Assembly: GCF_027912675.1 (NCBI RefSeq)
Contig: NZ_CP115757.1
Span: forward strand, 1,426,001-1,490,000
Direction: 5' to 3'
DNA from: Paracoccus sp. SCSIO 75233
GTDB taxonomy: Bacteria > Pseudomonadota > Alphaproteobacteria > Rhodobacterales > Rhodobacteraceae
Length of the DNA stretch: 64,000 nucleotides
Part shown: positions 34,197-44,900 of the stretch, one piece after another
How the letters are laid out: each line of letters begins with the position of its first letter
Position numbering within the stretch: the stretch's first letter is position 1
Notes under the pieces: generated by a model
The model's database searches: none
What the model was told of the DNA's origin: nothing
What the model saw: only the letters and a program-made list of their open reading frames with translations
Program-made: the position numbers and the translations under genes

Positions 34197-35188
34197 CAGA
34201 TATCCCCATAATCGACGGCGGTGCGTTGCCCGGTCTCCGCCGCCCAGGCCACGGCAAGCGCCACGGCGAGCGACGCGATCCCGTCGCGCCCATCTGCCGC
34301 CGGTTTGCCCTTGCCCGCCACGGCCTCACCAAACAGCCGGGCGCTGCGTTCGTAGAGATCCTCCGGCTCGAACGCGACCGGGGTCACCTCGTCACCCCGG
34401 CGCAGCACGATTTCGCCTTCGGGTTTCTGCATCACACCACGGGCGATGATCGAACCTTCGGTGCCGTGAAACTCGATCCCGTTGCCCGCATGGGCGTGGG
34501 TAAAGCTCTCATGGGTCTGCACCTGCACGCCCGACGGCATGGACCAGACCGACATCACACTGTCCTCCACCCCATTGCCCAACCGGCCCGAGGTGCTTTG
34601 CGCCACCACCTGCACAGGGTCTTCACCCAGATGGAAGCGGATCGTATCGGCGTCGTGGACCACGATATCGAGGATCACGCCTCCACCCGCACCGGCATTG
34701 TCGATGCGCCAGCCCTGAAGCGATTGCGGCAGGTAAACAGCATGAAACACCCGTGCGCTCAGCACCTCACCAATCGCGCCCTTTCGGATCAGGTCACGGA
34801 TTGCACGGTGATTGGCACCATTGCGCAGGTGGTGATTGGTGCCGAAAACCAGCCCTGCATCTTCCGCCGCCTTCACCATCGTGACCGCATCACCGAGATT
34901 CATCGCCACCGGCTTTTCGCACAGCACATGTTTGCCCGCACGGATCGCCGCCATCGCCTGCGGGAAATGCTTTTCATTGGTCGAAGAGATATACACCGCG
35001 TCGACATCCTGCCCCAGCAGGTCTTCCACATCAGTCGTCGCATGGGGGATCATGTGCTTTGCCGCAAACTCATCCGCGCGGCTCTGCCCGGAGCTTTGCA
35101 CCGACAGAACCTCATGCCCGTTGCGACGGAACGCGTCGATCATCGTGTTCCCGGCAATCGCGCTTGCGCCGATCAAACCCCATTTCAT
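34196..35188 (-). CDS. Gfo/Idh/MocA family NAD(P) oxidoreductase, first gene of the operon
   Basis: A 330-residue sugar/inositol-type dehydrogenase. The Rossmann motif GLIGASAIAGNTMI is at residues 4-17, YISSTNEKHFPQAM follows, and the conserved CEKPVAMN is at about 88-95. The catalytic-region motif shows as DIVVHDADTIRFHLG (about 176-190), where Asp and His are the usual proton-relay residues. The start MKWGLIG is 7-8 bases after GGGGGAGG. It likely oxidises a hydroxyl of a sugar-derived intermediate. The promoter and LacI palindrome lie immediately upstream. Confidence 0.92.
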   Translation of the reverse strand: MKWGLIGASAIAGNTMIDAFRRNGHEVLSVQSSGQSRADEFAAKHMIPHATTDVEDLLGQDVDAVYISSTNEKHFPQAMAAIRAGKHVLCEKPVAMNLGDAVTMVKAAEDAGLVFGTNHHLRNGANHRAIRDLIRKGAIGEVLSARVFHAVYLPQSLQGWRIDNAGAGGGVILDIVVHDADTIRFHLGEDPVQVVAQSTSGRLGNGVEDSVMSVWSMPSGVQVQTHESFTHAHAGNGIEFHGTEGSIIARGVMQKPEGEIVLRRGDEVTPVAFEPEDLYERSARLFGEAVAGKGKPAADGRDGIASLAVALAVAWAAETGQRTAVDYGDI

Positions 35189-35218
35189 CGCCACGACCTC
35201 CCCCAAAGCCAAATCAAA

Positions 35219-35232
35219 TTGGATCGTTCCAA
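35219..35232. promoter_or_regulatory. LacI-type operator of the catabolic operon
   Basis: TTGGATCGTTCCAA has TTGGA/TCCAA arms around a central CG, the hallmark of LacI-family operators, and is flanked by AAA and TAT. It overlaps the predicted transcription start and touches the -10 element, so bound repressor would block RNA polymerase. The operon carries its own LacI gene (21563-22561). No second copy was noticed in the window. Confidence 0.75.
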
Positions 35233-35233
35233 T

Positions 35234-35262
35234 ATTCAACCGATTCTTGCCCAAACTGTCAA
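35234..35262 (-). promoter_or_regulatory. Promoter of the GMC/CoA-transferase/ABC operon
   Basis: On the minus strand a perfect TTGACA (35262-35257) is followed after exactly 17 bases by TTGAAT (35239-35234). The expected start point, near 35227, lies inside the LacI palindrome. The 300-base gap between the operon and the next gene (35189-35488) otherwise holds A+T-rich sequence and a TATACT box (35450-35455) upstream of the hydrolase gene. Confidence 0.7.
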
Positions 35263-35488
35263 GGCGCTTCGATAAGAAATCTACAACCAGTGCTTGCTAA
35301 GGAGGCCGACCTTGCGCAGCAAACAGGTTTCAAATATTGGAGAAATATCCATTTACAAAAATGAAATTAAAGAAAAATAACGCAAATAGCTGCGACGCAG
35401 CGCCGATAGAAAACAGTTGAACGAGAATCTGACGATTGGGTAGGAACGATATACTCTGCCTCCAAAGTCGAGCCAGAAGGAAAGCCTT

Positions 35489-36208
35489 ATGAATGCGGAA
35501 AACCACAGAACGCTAAAGCTGGGATCACGCGAGATTTCGTACACGTTTTGGCCAGCAGAAAAGCCCGCTGCGCCCCTTCTGCTCATTCTTCATGGTCACA
35601 GCAAAAAACCTGCGGCTTCTCGCTACAGGAACCCCGCCTATAATGTCCTGTGTCCAATCGACAACTTTGGCTACGAAGGTTGGGGCTCCTGGTATCTGGG
35701 CGAACACGGCGATCACTTCTGGCTCGACGCGATTTCAAAGTTAATCAAACTTCACCAAGATAGCCCGGACATCTTTTTCTGTGGCAGTTCGATGGGCGGC
35801 TACGGAGCAATCCTTCACGGGATACTGAACGAGGCAAAGGCCGTGTATGCGAATATTCCTCAAACGCTGCTGTTGGGGTCCTCATATTCTGACGGTGGAA
35901 TGAAGAAGTTTTTCGAACCGATTTTCGCTCCGAACGAGCCGTCAAGGTTCAACAATCTGACTGAAATTCTGACTCCCGAGCTTCCCACAAGCTTCATTCT
36001 CAGCGGGATAAGGTGGGACAAACCTCGCTATATCGAAGAACAAACGCTCCCCTTCATTCAGCGACTATGCGAACTGAAAATCAACTTTCAGAGCGAGATA
36101 CACTTCGGAGAAGGGCATCAACTGACCTATACCGTCGCCGAAAGTATCGACTTGTTCAGCAAATATGCAGCGGAAATCGACAGCTTTTACGAGAAAGCAA
36201 AGCTCTGA
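35489..36208 (+). CDS. Alpha/beta hydrolase in an A+T-rich island
   Basis: A 239-residue alpha/beta hydrolase-fold protein. The first strand and oxyanion region read LLLILHGHSKK (30-40), the nucleophile elbow FFCGSSMGGYGA places Ser101 as nucleophile, and GEGHQL near residue 209 supplies the likely catalytic His. No signal peptide is seen, so it is cytoplasmic. The gene and its upstream 200 bases are clearly richer in A+T and use codons (AAA, TTT, AAT) that neighbours avoid, a sign of horizontal transfer. It points away from the catabolic operon and toward the TRAP genes, and belongs to neither. The family includes small esterases often found with polysaccharide genes; the substrate is unknown. 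Confidence 0.8.
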   Translation: MNAENHRTLKLGSREISYTFWPAEKPAAPLLLILHGHSKKPAASRYRNPAYNVLCPIDNFGYEGWGSWYLGEHGDHFWLDAISKLIKLHQDSPDIFFCGSSMGGYGAILHGILNEAKAVYANIPQTLLLGSSYSDGGMKKFFEPIFAPNEPSRFNNLTEILTPELPTSFILSGIRWDKPRYIEEQTLPFIQRLCELKINFQSEIHFGEGHQLTYTVAESIDLFSKYAAEIDSFYEKAKL

Positions 36209-36253
36209 CCTGCATCGACACGCCCAAGGGCTGGAAACATCTCAACCCGACCA

Positions 36254-37594
36254 TCACCCGCCGAGCGCACGCACCAGATAGAGCGACAATTCCGGGAACA
36301 TCGCCACCACGGCCAGACCGACCAGACTGGCGAGCAGGAAGGGCAGCGCCCCTTTTGCCACCCGCTCTATGCTCAGCTTCGTCACATTGGCGGCGACGTA
36401 GAGATTGATCCCGACCGGCGGCGTGATCAGCCCGATGGCAAGGTTGACCATCGTCAGCACGCCAAACCAGACCGGATCCCAGCCGAGTTCCCGCACAACC
36501 GGCATGAAGATCGGCAGCGAGATGAACATGACCGTGACCGCATCCATGAACATCCCCGCGATCAGCAGGATCAGCATGATGACGATCAGGATCACCGCGC
36601 CCTTATCCGACAGGCCAAGCAGTGCCGTGGAATAGCTGCCAACCAGATCCTCAACGGTGACGACCCAACCAAACAGGCTCGCATAGGCCACGACCATCAT
36701 GACAACGGCTGACGACGATGCCGCGTCGGCCAGCGACTCATAGAGGCCTTTCACGGTCAGCGTGCGGTACACGATCCCGCCCACGGCGAGCGCATAGACG
36801 GTTGCGACCAGCGCCGCCTCGGTCGGGGTGAAGATTCCGGAATAGATCCCGCCAAGGATCACCACCGGCGTCAGCAGCCCCCAGAAACTGTCGCGGAAGC
36901 TGTGCCAGAGCCGTGACGGATAGCTCTGCCCCGCATAGGGGTCCGGGCTCAGCCGGTCGAGCGCCGCGCGGCCCCTCGCCCCTGTCTGGCCCCGCCCCGC
37001 AAGCGGCAGTACCGCCAGCATGGTCAGCCCCATGAAGGCGCCGGGGATGATCGCGGCGATGAACAGGTCGGAAATCGAGGTCTCAGCGATGACCCCGAAG
37101 ATCACCAGCCCAATGGAGGGCGGAATGACGATGGAAAACGCGGCCCCCGTGCTGACCAGACCGGCGGCGAAGGGGCGGGAATAGCCATCCTCCTCCATCG
37201 CGCGGATCAGCATCGGGCCGATTGCCGCGACCGATGCGGGGCCGGAGCCGGAGACCGCGCCCCAGAACAGGCAGACGACGGTGCCGACAACGCCCATCCC
37301 GCCGGGCAGGCTGCCGATCAGCACGCGGAAAAACCGGATCATCCGTTCCGCGATCCCAAGCGAGCCCATCAGCGCACCCGCAAGGATAAAGAACGGGATC
37401 GCCAGCAGCGAATATTTCGCAATGCCCGAGGCGATCAGATCGCCCGCCAGATCGAAGCCGAAGCCGATCAGCCACATGGCGAACAGCGCCGACAGGCCCA
37501 GCGAAAACGCCACAGGCACGCCAATCGCCATCAGCAGGAAAAAGGCGATCACCATCTGGGTGCCGGCGGGAATGGAGCTCAGCGCCTCAAACAT
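36254..37594 (-). CDS. TRAP transporter large permease (DctM)
   Basis: A 446-residue inner-membrane protein of the DctM family, with about 11-12 helices. Typical segments are MAIGVPVAFSLGLSALFAMW near the N-terminus, SLLAIPFFILAGALMGSLGI, LFWGAVSGSGPASVAAIGPM and IPPSIGLVIFGV. It forms the ion-driven transport channel with DctQ. The start MFEALSS overlaps the dctQ stop by 8 bases; a longer reading of 17 extra residues is less likely. It is the last gene of the DctP-DctQ-DctM unit. Confidence 0.95.
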   Translation of the reverse strand: MFEALSSIPAGTQMVIAFFLLMAIGVPVAFSLGLSALFAMWLIGFGFDLAGDLIASGIAKYSLLAIPFFILAGALMGSLGIAERMIRFFRVLIGSLPGGMGVVGTVVCLFWGAVSGSGPASVAAIGPMLIRAMEEDGYSRPFAAGLVSTGAAFSIVIPPSIGLVIFGVIAETSISDLFIAAIIPGAFMGLTMLAVLPLAGRGQTGARGRAALDRLSPDPYAGQSYPSRLWHSFRDSFWGLLTPVVILGGIYSGIFTPTEAALVATVYALAVGGIVYRTLTVKGLYESLADAASSSAVVMMVVAYASLFGWVVTVEDLVGSYSTALLGLSDKGAVILIVIMLILLIAGMFMDAVTVMFISLPIFMPVVRELGWDPVWFGVLTMVNLAIGLITPPVGINLYVAANVTKLSIERVAKGALPFLLASLVGLAVVAMFPELSLYLVRALGG

Positions 37595-38078
37595 CGGGGA
37601 GCTCCAACGGGGCATCATCCGGATCGCGGCGACCCTTCCACGCATATTGCAGGTAGCGGATAATGATCAGCGCAAAGCCGAACGGCACCGCCGCCTGATA
37701 ATACCACGCCGGGATCTGCAACGCGTAAGATCGCATTCCGTTCCCGATCAGGTTGACCAGAGCCTGCCATGAAAACCACGCCGACATCGCCAACAGAAGC
37801 ACGCTCAGCGCCGTAGCGATCAGGAACAGCAATCTGCGCAGCCCACGGGGCAGATAGTCGGTCAACAGGGTCACTGCCAGATGCTCACCCCGCCGGGCCG
37901 CGATGGCGGCACCGAAGACGGTCAGCAGCAGGAAACCATTGGTCAGCAGTTCTTCCGAGGCCGCAAGAGAATAATTGGTCAGGTAGCGCACGCAGACATT
38001 GGCGAAACCGATCGCCGTCATACCCAGAAAGATCGCCGCGCAGATGATCTTTTCGGCCTCATCGAGGATGAAACGCAT
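37587..38078 (-). CDS. TRAP transporter small permease (DctQ)
   Basis: A 163-residue protein with four predicted helices. The segment FLGMTAIGFANVCVRYLTNYSL is the DctQ family mark, and RRGEHLAVTLL follows the second helix. It partners with DctM. Starts about 50 bases after the binding-protein gene and overlaps dctM. Confidence 0.92.
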   Translation of the reverse strand: MRFILDEAEKIICAAIFLGMTAIGFANVCVRYLTNYSLAASEELLTNGFLLLTVFGAAIAARRGEHLAVTLLTDYLPRGLRRLLFLIATALSVLLLAMSAWFSWQALVNLIGNGMRSYALQIPAWYYQAAVPFGFALIIIRYLQYAWKGRRDPDDAPLELPDV

Positions 38079-38129
38079 CCTGTCCCTTTCGCGAGGCAGG
38101 GCAGCGCGCGCCGCCCTGCCGGATGATTA

Positions 38130-39125
38130 TTACTGAGCCGAGGCCACAGCGTCCTGGAATGCCTTCACCAGATCCGGCCCGACCTTTTCGGCCCATGTGT
38201 CAAACGCAGGCTGGGTCGCTTCACGGAAAGCGGCGAGTTCTTCTGCATTCGGCTCATAGACCTCCATGCCCTGCTCTTTCAGGAAGTCGATGCCTTCGGC
38301 GGTTCCGGTCCGGCTGATCTCACGCTGATAGGCCATCGCCTCGGTCGCGGCTTCCTGGAACTGGGCTTGCGTTTCCTCGTCCATCCCGTCCCAGCGTTCC
38401 TTGGAGATGCCGAGGAACAGCGGGTCATAGGAGTAATGCCAGGTCGTGATGTATTTCTGCATCTCGTAAACCTGCTGCGGGATGATGACCGCACCGATGG
38501 GGTTTTCCTGACCGTCGACGACGCCCTGCTGAAGCGCGGTCAGCGTCTCGGACCACTGCATCTGCTGCGGGTTCGCGCCGAGCGCGTTCATCACGTCGAT
38601 ATACATCGGCCCGGCGACGCGGACATTCATGCCCTCCATATCGGCGGGCGATTTCACCGGCTTGCTGTTATTGGTCAGCTCGCGGAAACCATTTTCACCC
38701 CATGCGAGCACCTTGATGCCCTTTTCCAGCAGGATCTCTTCCAGCGGCGCAACCGCATCGCCCTGCGTGGTGGCGTCGACCTGTTCGTAATTCGCATACA
38801 TATAGGGCAGCGAGAACACGGCCATTTCCGGCACCAGCGGCGTCACGTTGATCGCCGAGGTCACCACCAGATCAAGCGCGCCACGGCCGACCATTTCCGC
38901 CTGTTTCATCTGGTCGCCGCCGGAAAGCTGAGCGTTCGGGAAGACGCGGACGTCATATTCGCCGCCGGTCTTTTCCGCCAGAAGCTCACCGAAGCGTTCC
39001 GCGCCTTGCTGCCAGGTCGTGGTGTCGCCGACATTATGCGACAGGCGCAGCGTCTCCGCCTGAACCGCCGTGGCGAGGATCGTGGTTGCCGCAAGCGCGG
39101 CGAAGCTGAAGCGAGTAAAGGTCAT
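38130..39125 (-). CDS. TRAP transporter substrate-binding protein (DctP)
   Basis: A 331-residue periplasmic binding protein. The signal peptide spans residues 1-23 (FAALAATTILATAVQA) and the mature protein opens ETLRLSHNVG. The substrate-anchoring Arg lies in MNVRVAGPMYIDVMNALGA (about 148-166), a DctP signature, so an organic acid is the expected ligand. GGGAGG lies six bases before the ATG. The three-gene transporter has no catabolic genes next to it apart from the formaldehyde genes, which do not suggest a substrate. Confidence 0.94.
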   Translation of the reverse strand: MTFTRFSFAALAATTILATAVQAETLRLSHNVGDTTTWQQGAERFGELLAEKTGGEYDVRVFPNAQLSGGDQMKQAEMVGRGALDLVVTSAINVTPLVPEMAVFSLPYMYANYEQVDATTQGDAVAPLEEILLEKGIKVLAWGENGFRELTNNSKPVKSPADMEGMNVRVAGPMYIDVMNALGANPQQMQWSETLTALQQGVVDGQENPIGAVIIPQQVYEMQKYITTWHYSYDPLFLGISKERWDGMDEETQAQFQEAATEAMAYQREISRTGTAEGIDFLKEQGMEVYEPNAEELAAFREATQPAFDTWAEKVGPDLVKAFQDAVASAQ

Positions 39126-39249
39126 ATCGTCCTCCCGATGAATCTGAGTGAACCGGACAGCCGGTTTCGGCGGCCTGCCGGTTTGGCCTGCGCATAGAAA
39201 CCCTATCACTTGCCTGCATACAAGATGGATTTTGCAGCAGGATCACCGC

Positions 39250-40092
39250 TCAGGCGTTTTGCCACAGCCGTTCAGCATGCCAGCCGATGTGATCGCCCAT
39301 GAAGCTTTGTACGAAGAAATAGCTGTGATCGTAGCCCTGCTGCATCCGCATCACCCCCGGCTGGCGTCGTGCGGCAATCGCCTGCGCCAGAGCTTCGGGG
39401 CGCAGCAGGTCGAGGAACTGATCCTCCGTTCCCTGATCTATCAGCACCTCGCCGGGATAGCCCTGCTCCCGCATCAGCAGCGTTGCATCATGCGCCGCCC
39501 ATGCCGCCGGGTCGTCGCCCAGATAAGCGGTAAGCTGCTTTCGACCCCAGTCGGATTCGGTCGGGTTGGCAATCGGCGCAAAAGCGGAAACCGAACGGTA
39601 GGTCTCCGGCATGGTCATCGCCAGCGTCAGCGCGCCGTGACCGCCCATCGAATGCCCGGTAATGCCTTGCGCCTCCCGATCCAGCGGGAACTGGCTGAAC
39701 AGCAGATCCGGCAGATCCTGCGCAATGTAATCCCACATGCGGAAATGCTTCACCCACGGTTCCTGCGTCGCGTTAACATAGAAGCCCGCGCCCTGCCCGA
39801 GGTCATAAGCCTCATCATCCGCCACGCCCTCGCCACGCGGCGAGGTGTCGGGGAAGATCAGCGCAATGCCCTCACGCGCGGCATGTTCCTGCGCGCCCGC
39901 CTTGGTCATGGCGTTCTCATGGGTGCAGGTCAGGCCCGAAAGATACCACAGCACCGGCACCGGCCCGGATTCGACCGCAGGCGGCAGATAGACCGCGAAG
40001 GTCATGTCCGTTCCAGTCACCGCGGAGGCATGGCGGTAGACGCCCTGAATGCCGTCAAAGCTGCGGTTTTCGCTGATCGTTTCAAGCGTCAT
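39250..40092 (-). CDS. fghA: S-formylglutathione hydrolase
   Basis: A 280-residue esterase-D family enzyme that hydrolyses S-formylglutathione to formate and glutathione, the step after class III alcohol dehydrogenase. The oxyanion region YLSGLTCTHENAM is at about 50-62 and the nucleophile Ser148 is in GHSMGGHGAL; the catalytic Asp and His are in DQGTEDQFL and GYDHSYFFV. Length and motifs match FghA of Paracoccus. Its start overlaps the preceding GNAT gene by 11 bases, so it is in one operon with adhC. Confidence 0.95.
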   Translation of the reverse strand: MTLETISENRSFDGIQGVYRHASAVTGTDMTFAVYLPPAVESGPVPVLWYLSGLTCTHENAMTKAGAQEHAAREGIALIFPDTSPRGEGVADDEAYDLGQGAGFYVNATQEPWVKHFRMWDYIAQDLPDLLFSQFPLDREAQGITGHSMGGHGALTLAMTMPETYRSVSAFAPIANPTESDWGRKQLTAYLGDDPAAWAAHDATLLMREQGYPGEVLIDQGTEDQFLDLLRPEALAQAIAARRQPGVMRMQQGYDHSYFFVQSFMGDHIGWHAERLWQNA

Positions 40093-40611
40093 CCCGGTTT
40101 CCTTCCGTCAGATCGTGATACATCACAAGCGCATCGACATAACCCAAGGCCGGATGCGCGAACGCGCCGGGCAGCCTGCCGACCACATCGAACCCCGCCT
40201 TTTTCCAGCTATGGATCGCATCGTCATTCGTCGCCACGACGAAATTGAACTGCATGGCGAGAAACCCCTGCGACCGCGCCCAGTCCTTTGCATGCCCGAC
40301 AAGCGCCCGCGCCACGCCCTGCCCGCGCGCCTGAGGTGCCGTGGCAAAGCTCGCATTGGCGACATGGCTGCCGCCGCCGGGCCGGTTCGCGCCCACATGG
40401 CTGGTGCCGAGGATGACGCCGTCCTTCTCCGCCACAAACGCGGTGAACGGCGCGGCGAACCAATCCGCCAGCGCGCCATCCCGGTCGATGTCACGCGCGA
40501 TGCAATAGGTTTCGCCTGCCCGGTAAACCGGTCGCAGGATCGCCCAGATCGCGTCGTGATCCGCCTCCCCTGCTGCCCGGACGGACAGGCGGGAGAGCGT
40601 GGCTGCATCGC

Positions 40612-40615
<4 letters not shown>
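40082..40615 (-). CDS. GNAT N-acetyltransferase between adhC and fghA
   Basis: A 177-residue GNAT protein. The fold marks are [14 protein letters not shown] (about 9-22), an acetyl-CoA loop [19 protein letters not shown] (about 92-110) and the end [25 protein letters not shown]. It resembles YhhY/phosphinothricin-type acetyltransferases. Its apparent start is a TTG overlapping the adhC stop (TTGA), and its 3' end overlaps fghA. So it is wedged into the formaldehyde operon by overlaps on both sides, although no formaldehyde role is known for this family. Confidence 0.85.
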
Positions 40616-41739
<1,124 letters not shown>

Positions 41740-41906
41740 CTTGCATACTCCCATTACCCCGGCCATGTTTCGACGCTGCACCCCGCCGGGTCAACCCGCG
41801 CATTTACCACGCGCCCCCAAAACACCCGCTCGCCACTGATAGGCAGTTGCCGGAACACCTGCCGTCTGGCAAGCTTGCCCTACCGCACACAATTCGGGGT
41901 AATTCG

Positions 41907-44900
41907 ATGCGCAAGAAGATGTTTCAGGCTCTTGTCTTTGCGCTCCTCCCGTTGATGTCGTTCGCCCAGACTGAATCGCCGCTGCCAGAAGGGCGGGTCG
42001 CGCTTCAGGAGGATTTCGACCTGCCGGGCGGCGATCTTGGCCCGATCTTCGAGATTTCGCAGGATGCCTGCGTCAATGCCTGCCTCAGCAACGAGGCCTG
42101 CACGCAACTGACCTATAACGCCCGCTCCAATGCCTGTTTCCCGAAATCCGGCGCAGGCGAGCCGACCCCGTTCGAGGGCGCGCTGTCCGGCCCGGCGATC
42201 CGCACCGATCCGGCAGTGGCAACCCGCGCCCGCGACCGCGCCGCATCGGCGCAGGACTGGCTGTCCGCGAGTGACATCGCCGCAGCAAAGGCACAGGCGC
42301 GGGAGATCGGGCAGCGTTTTCCGGGCAACGGCTTTCCGGCAGACGCCTTGCGCGATGTCCTCAACCGCAATGACGCGATCAGCGACTGGCGCAGGCTGGA
42401 ATTGCAGGGCGCTTTGGTGGCGATGACGGATGATGCAGCGGACTGGGCGGATCTGGCGCGGGATTATCGCGACGTTCTGGGGTCTGCCGAGGACAAATCC
42501 CGGATACGGCGCGAAATGCTGCAAGCGGCAACGAATGCGTGGCTGCGGGCAGACGGACCCGCGCCGGATTACCTCTCGCTCTGGGCGCAGGCGGCGGATG
42601 AGGAGGGGCGCGGCCGCGACGGCCTTCTGGCGCTGCGCAGCGGCCCGGCGGAGGCGCCATCCATTGCCGCGATCATCGAGGATTTCGAGGGGCGCTACGG
42701 TTTCGCCAGCCGCGATCACTACGTCCAGGCCAGCGGCCCGATGCCACAGCTTTGCATCACCTTCAGCGACGACATCGCGCGCGGTCAGGACCTGCGGCCC
42801 TATGTCGATCTGCCCGACCCGACCTTGGCGGTCGAGGCGAATGGGAACGACCTCTGCGTCTCCGGCCTGCCGCGCGGTCAGGATGCGACGATCCGCGTCC
42901 GCGCCGGCCTGCCCGCCGCCAGTGGCGAGGCGCTGCGCCGGGATGTGGAGATCACCGCCTATATCCCCGACCGCAGCCCCGAGGTGCGCTTTCCGGGCCG
43001 GGCCTATGTACTGCCCGCCTCCGGCGATCTCGGCCTGACCATGTCGACGGTCAACACTGGTGAGGTGGAACTGACGCTCTACCGCATGTCCGACCGCAAC
43101 CTTGTCCGCGCCTTGCGCGAAGGCATGTTCGGGCGTCCCCTTGGCGGCTGGCGGGAACAGCTTTTCACCGACACGCTGGGGCAAAGCGTCTGGCAGGGCT
43201 TCGCCACCGTCGCACCGCCTGTCGGGGGCGGCGAACATGCGATCAACAGCGAGGTCGTGACCCGGCTTGACCTGCGGGAGGAGGCGGGGCCGCTTGAACC
43301 CGGCGTCTATGCGCTGCGGGCGGCGGTTCCCAATGCCGATGAAGATGTCAGCCCCGCCGCGACGCAGTGGTTCATGGTCTCCGATCTGGGTCTCAGCAGC
43401 TTTTCCGGCACCGATGGGCTGACCGTCGCCGTGCGCGGCCTGTCTGATGCGGGACCGCGCGCTGGCGTTGAGGTCGCGCTGATCTCTCGCGGCAATGCGG
43501 TTCTGGGCCGGGCCACCACCGATGCAGAGGGCGTGGCGCATTTCGATGCCGGGCTGACGCGCGGTCGCGATGCCGCCGAACCGGCGCTGATAACCGCAAC
43601 CCGCCGCGAGGGGGAGAGCGTCGCCGATCTCAGTTTCCTGTCGCTGATCGACCCGGAATTCGACCTCTCCGACCGGGGGGTGGAGGGCAATCCGCCCGCG
43701 CCCCCGATTGACGTATTTGCCGCTCTCGACCGGGGTGCTTACCGCGCGGGAGAGACGGCACATGCCACGATCCTGACCCGCGATGCCCGCGCCGCTGCCA
43801 TAGACGGATTGCCGCTGAGCGCGAAGATACTGCGCCCGGACGGGGCGGAATTCGCGACCATGATGCCCGCGCCGGTCGGTGACGGCGGCTATGTGCTGAA
43901 CCTGCCGATCCCTGACACCGCGCCTCGCGGGGCATGGCGGATCGAGTACCGGGTGGAGGCTGACGGCCCCCCGCTCGCCACCTCCCGGATGCTGGTCGAG
44001 GATTTCCTGCCGGAGCGGATCGATTTCGACCTGCGACTGCCGGAGGAACCGATCCCGCCGCAAGCGCGCCTCGGCACCGAGATTAACGCCCGCTGGCTGT
44101 TCGGCGCCCCCGCCGCCGAATTGCCCGTCGAGGGCGAACTGACGCTGCGCCCCGCCCGCAGCCTGCCAGACTGGCCGGGCTATGTCTTCGGGCGGCAGGA
44201 CGATACCCTGCCCCAATCCGCCGACATGCTGCTGGGTCAGACCGATGCGCAAGGTCGCTACGCCGCCAGCTTCGACCTGCCCCCCGCCATCACCGCCTCC
44301 ACCCGCCCCTGGACGGCGGAAATGCAGCTTCGCGTGCTGGAAGGTGCAGGCCGCCCGGTGGAACGGCGGGGCGAGGTCACCATCCTGCCCGCGCAAAACG
44401 CCATCGGGCTGAAGCCGGGTTTCGAAGGCGATATCGTCCCCGAGGGCAGCGATGCCGGGTTCGAGGTCATCGCCCTTGCCCCCGACGGCACCGCCATTTC
44501 AGAAGAGATCGACTGGACGCTGAGCCGGATCGAAACCCAGTATCAGTGGTACGCCATAGACGGCGACTGGCAGTGGGAGCCGGTCGTGCAGCGCTTTTCC
44601 GCCGGATCGGGATCGCTCTCGGTCGATGACACAACGCCAGCGACCCTGTCTGTCCCGGTGGAATGGGGCCGTTTTGAGCTGACCCTGAAAGCGCCGAACG
44701 GGGCGGAGACATCGTACCAGTTCGACGCGGGCTGGGGTGCGGTCGCGAGCGAAAAGGAAACCCCCGACAGGCTGCGGGTGACGCTGGACAAGCCCGCCTA
44801 TCGCATCGGCGATACCGCGCAGGTGACGTTCGAGGCGGCAGCGAATGGCACGGCGCTTATCTCCGTCCTGTCGAACCGGCTGGTTGCCATGCAGATCGTC

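Noticed and set aside
35353..35586. 77-codon minus-strand frame in the A+T-rich gap
   Set aside because: No ribosome-binding site, overlaps the start of the hydrolase gene, and the composition is like random A+T-rich sequence.
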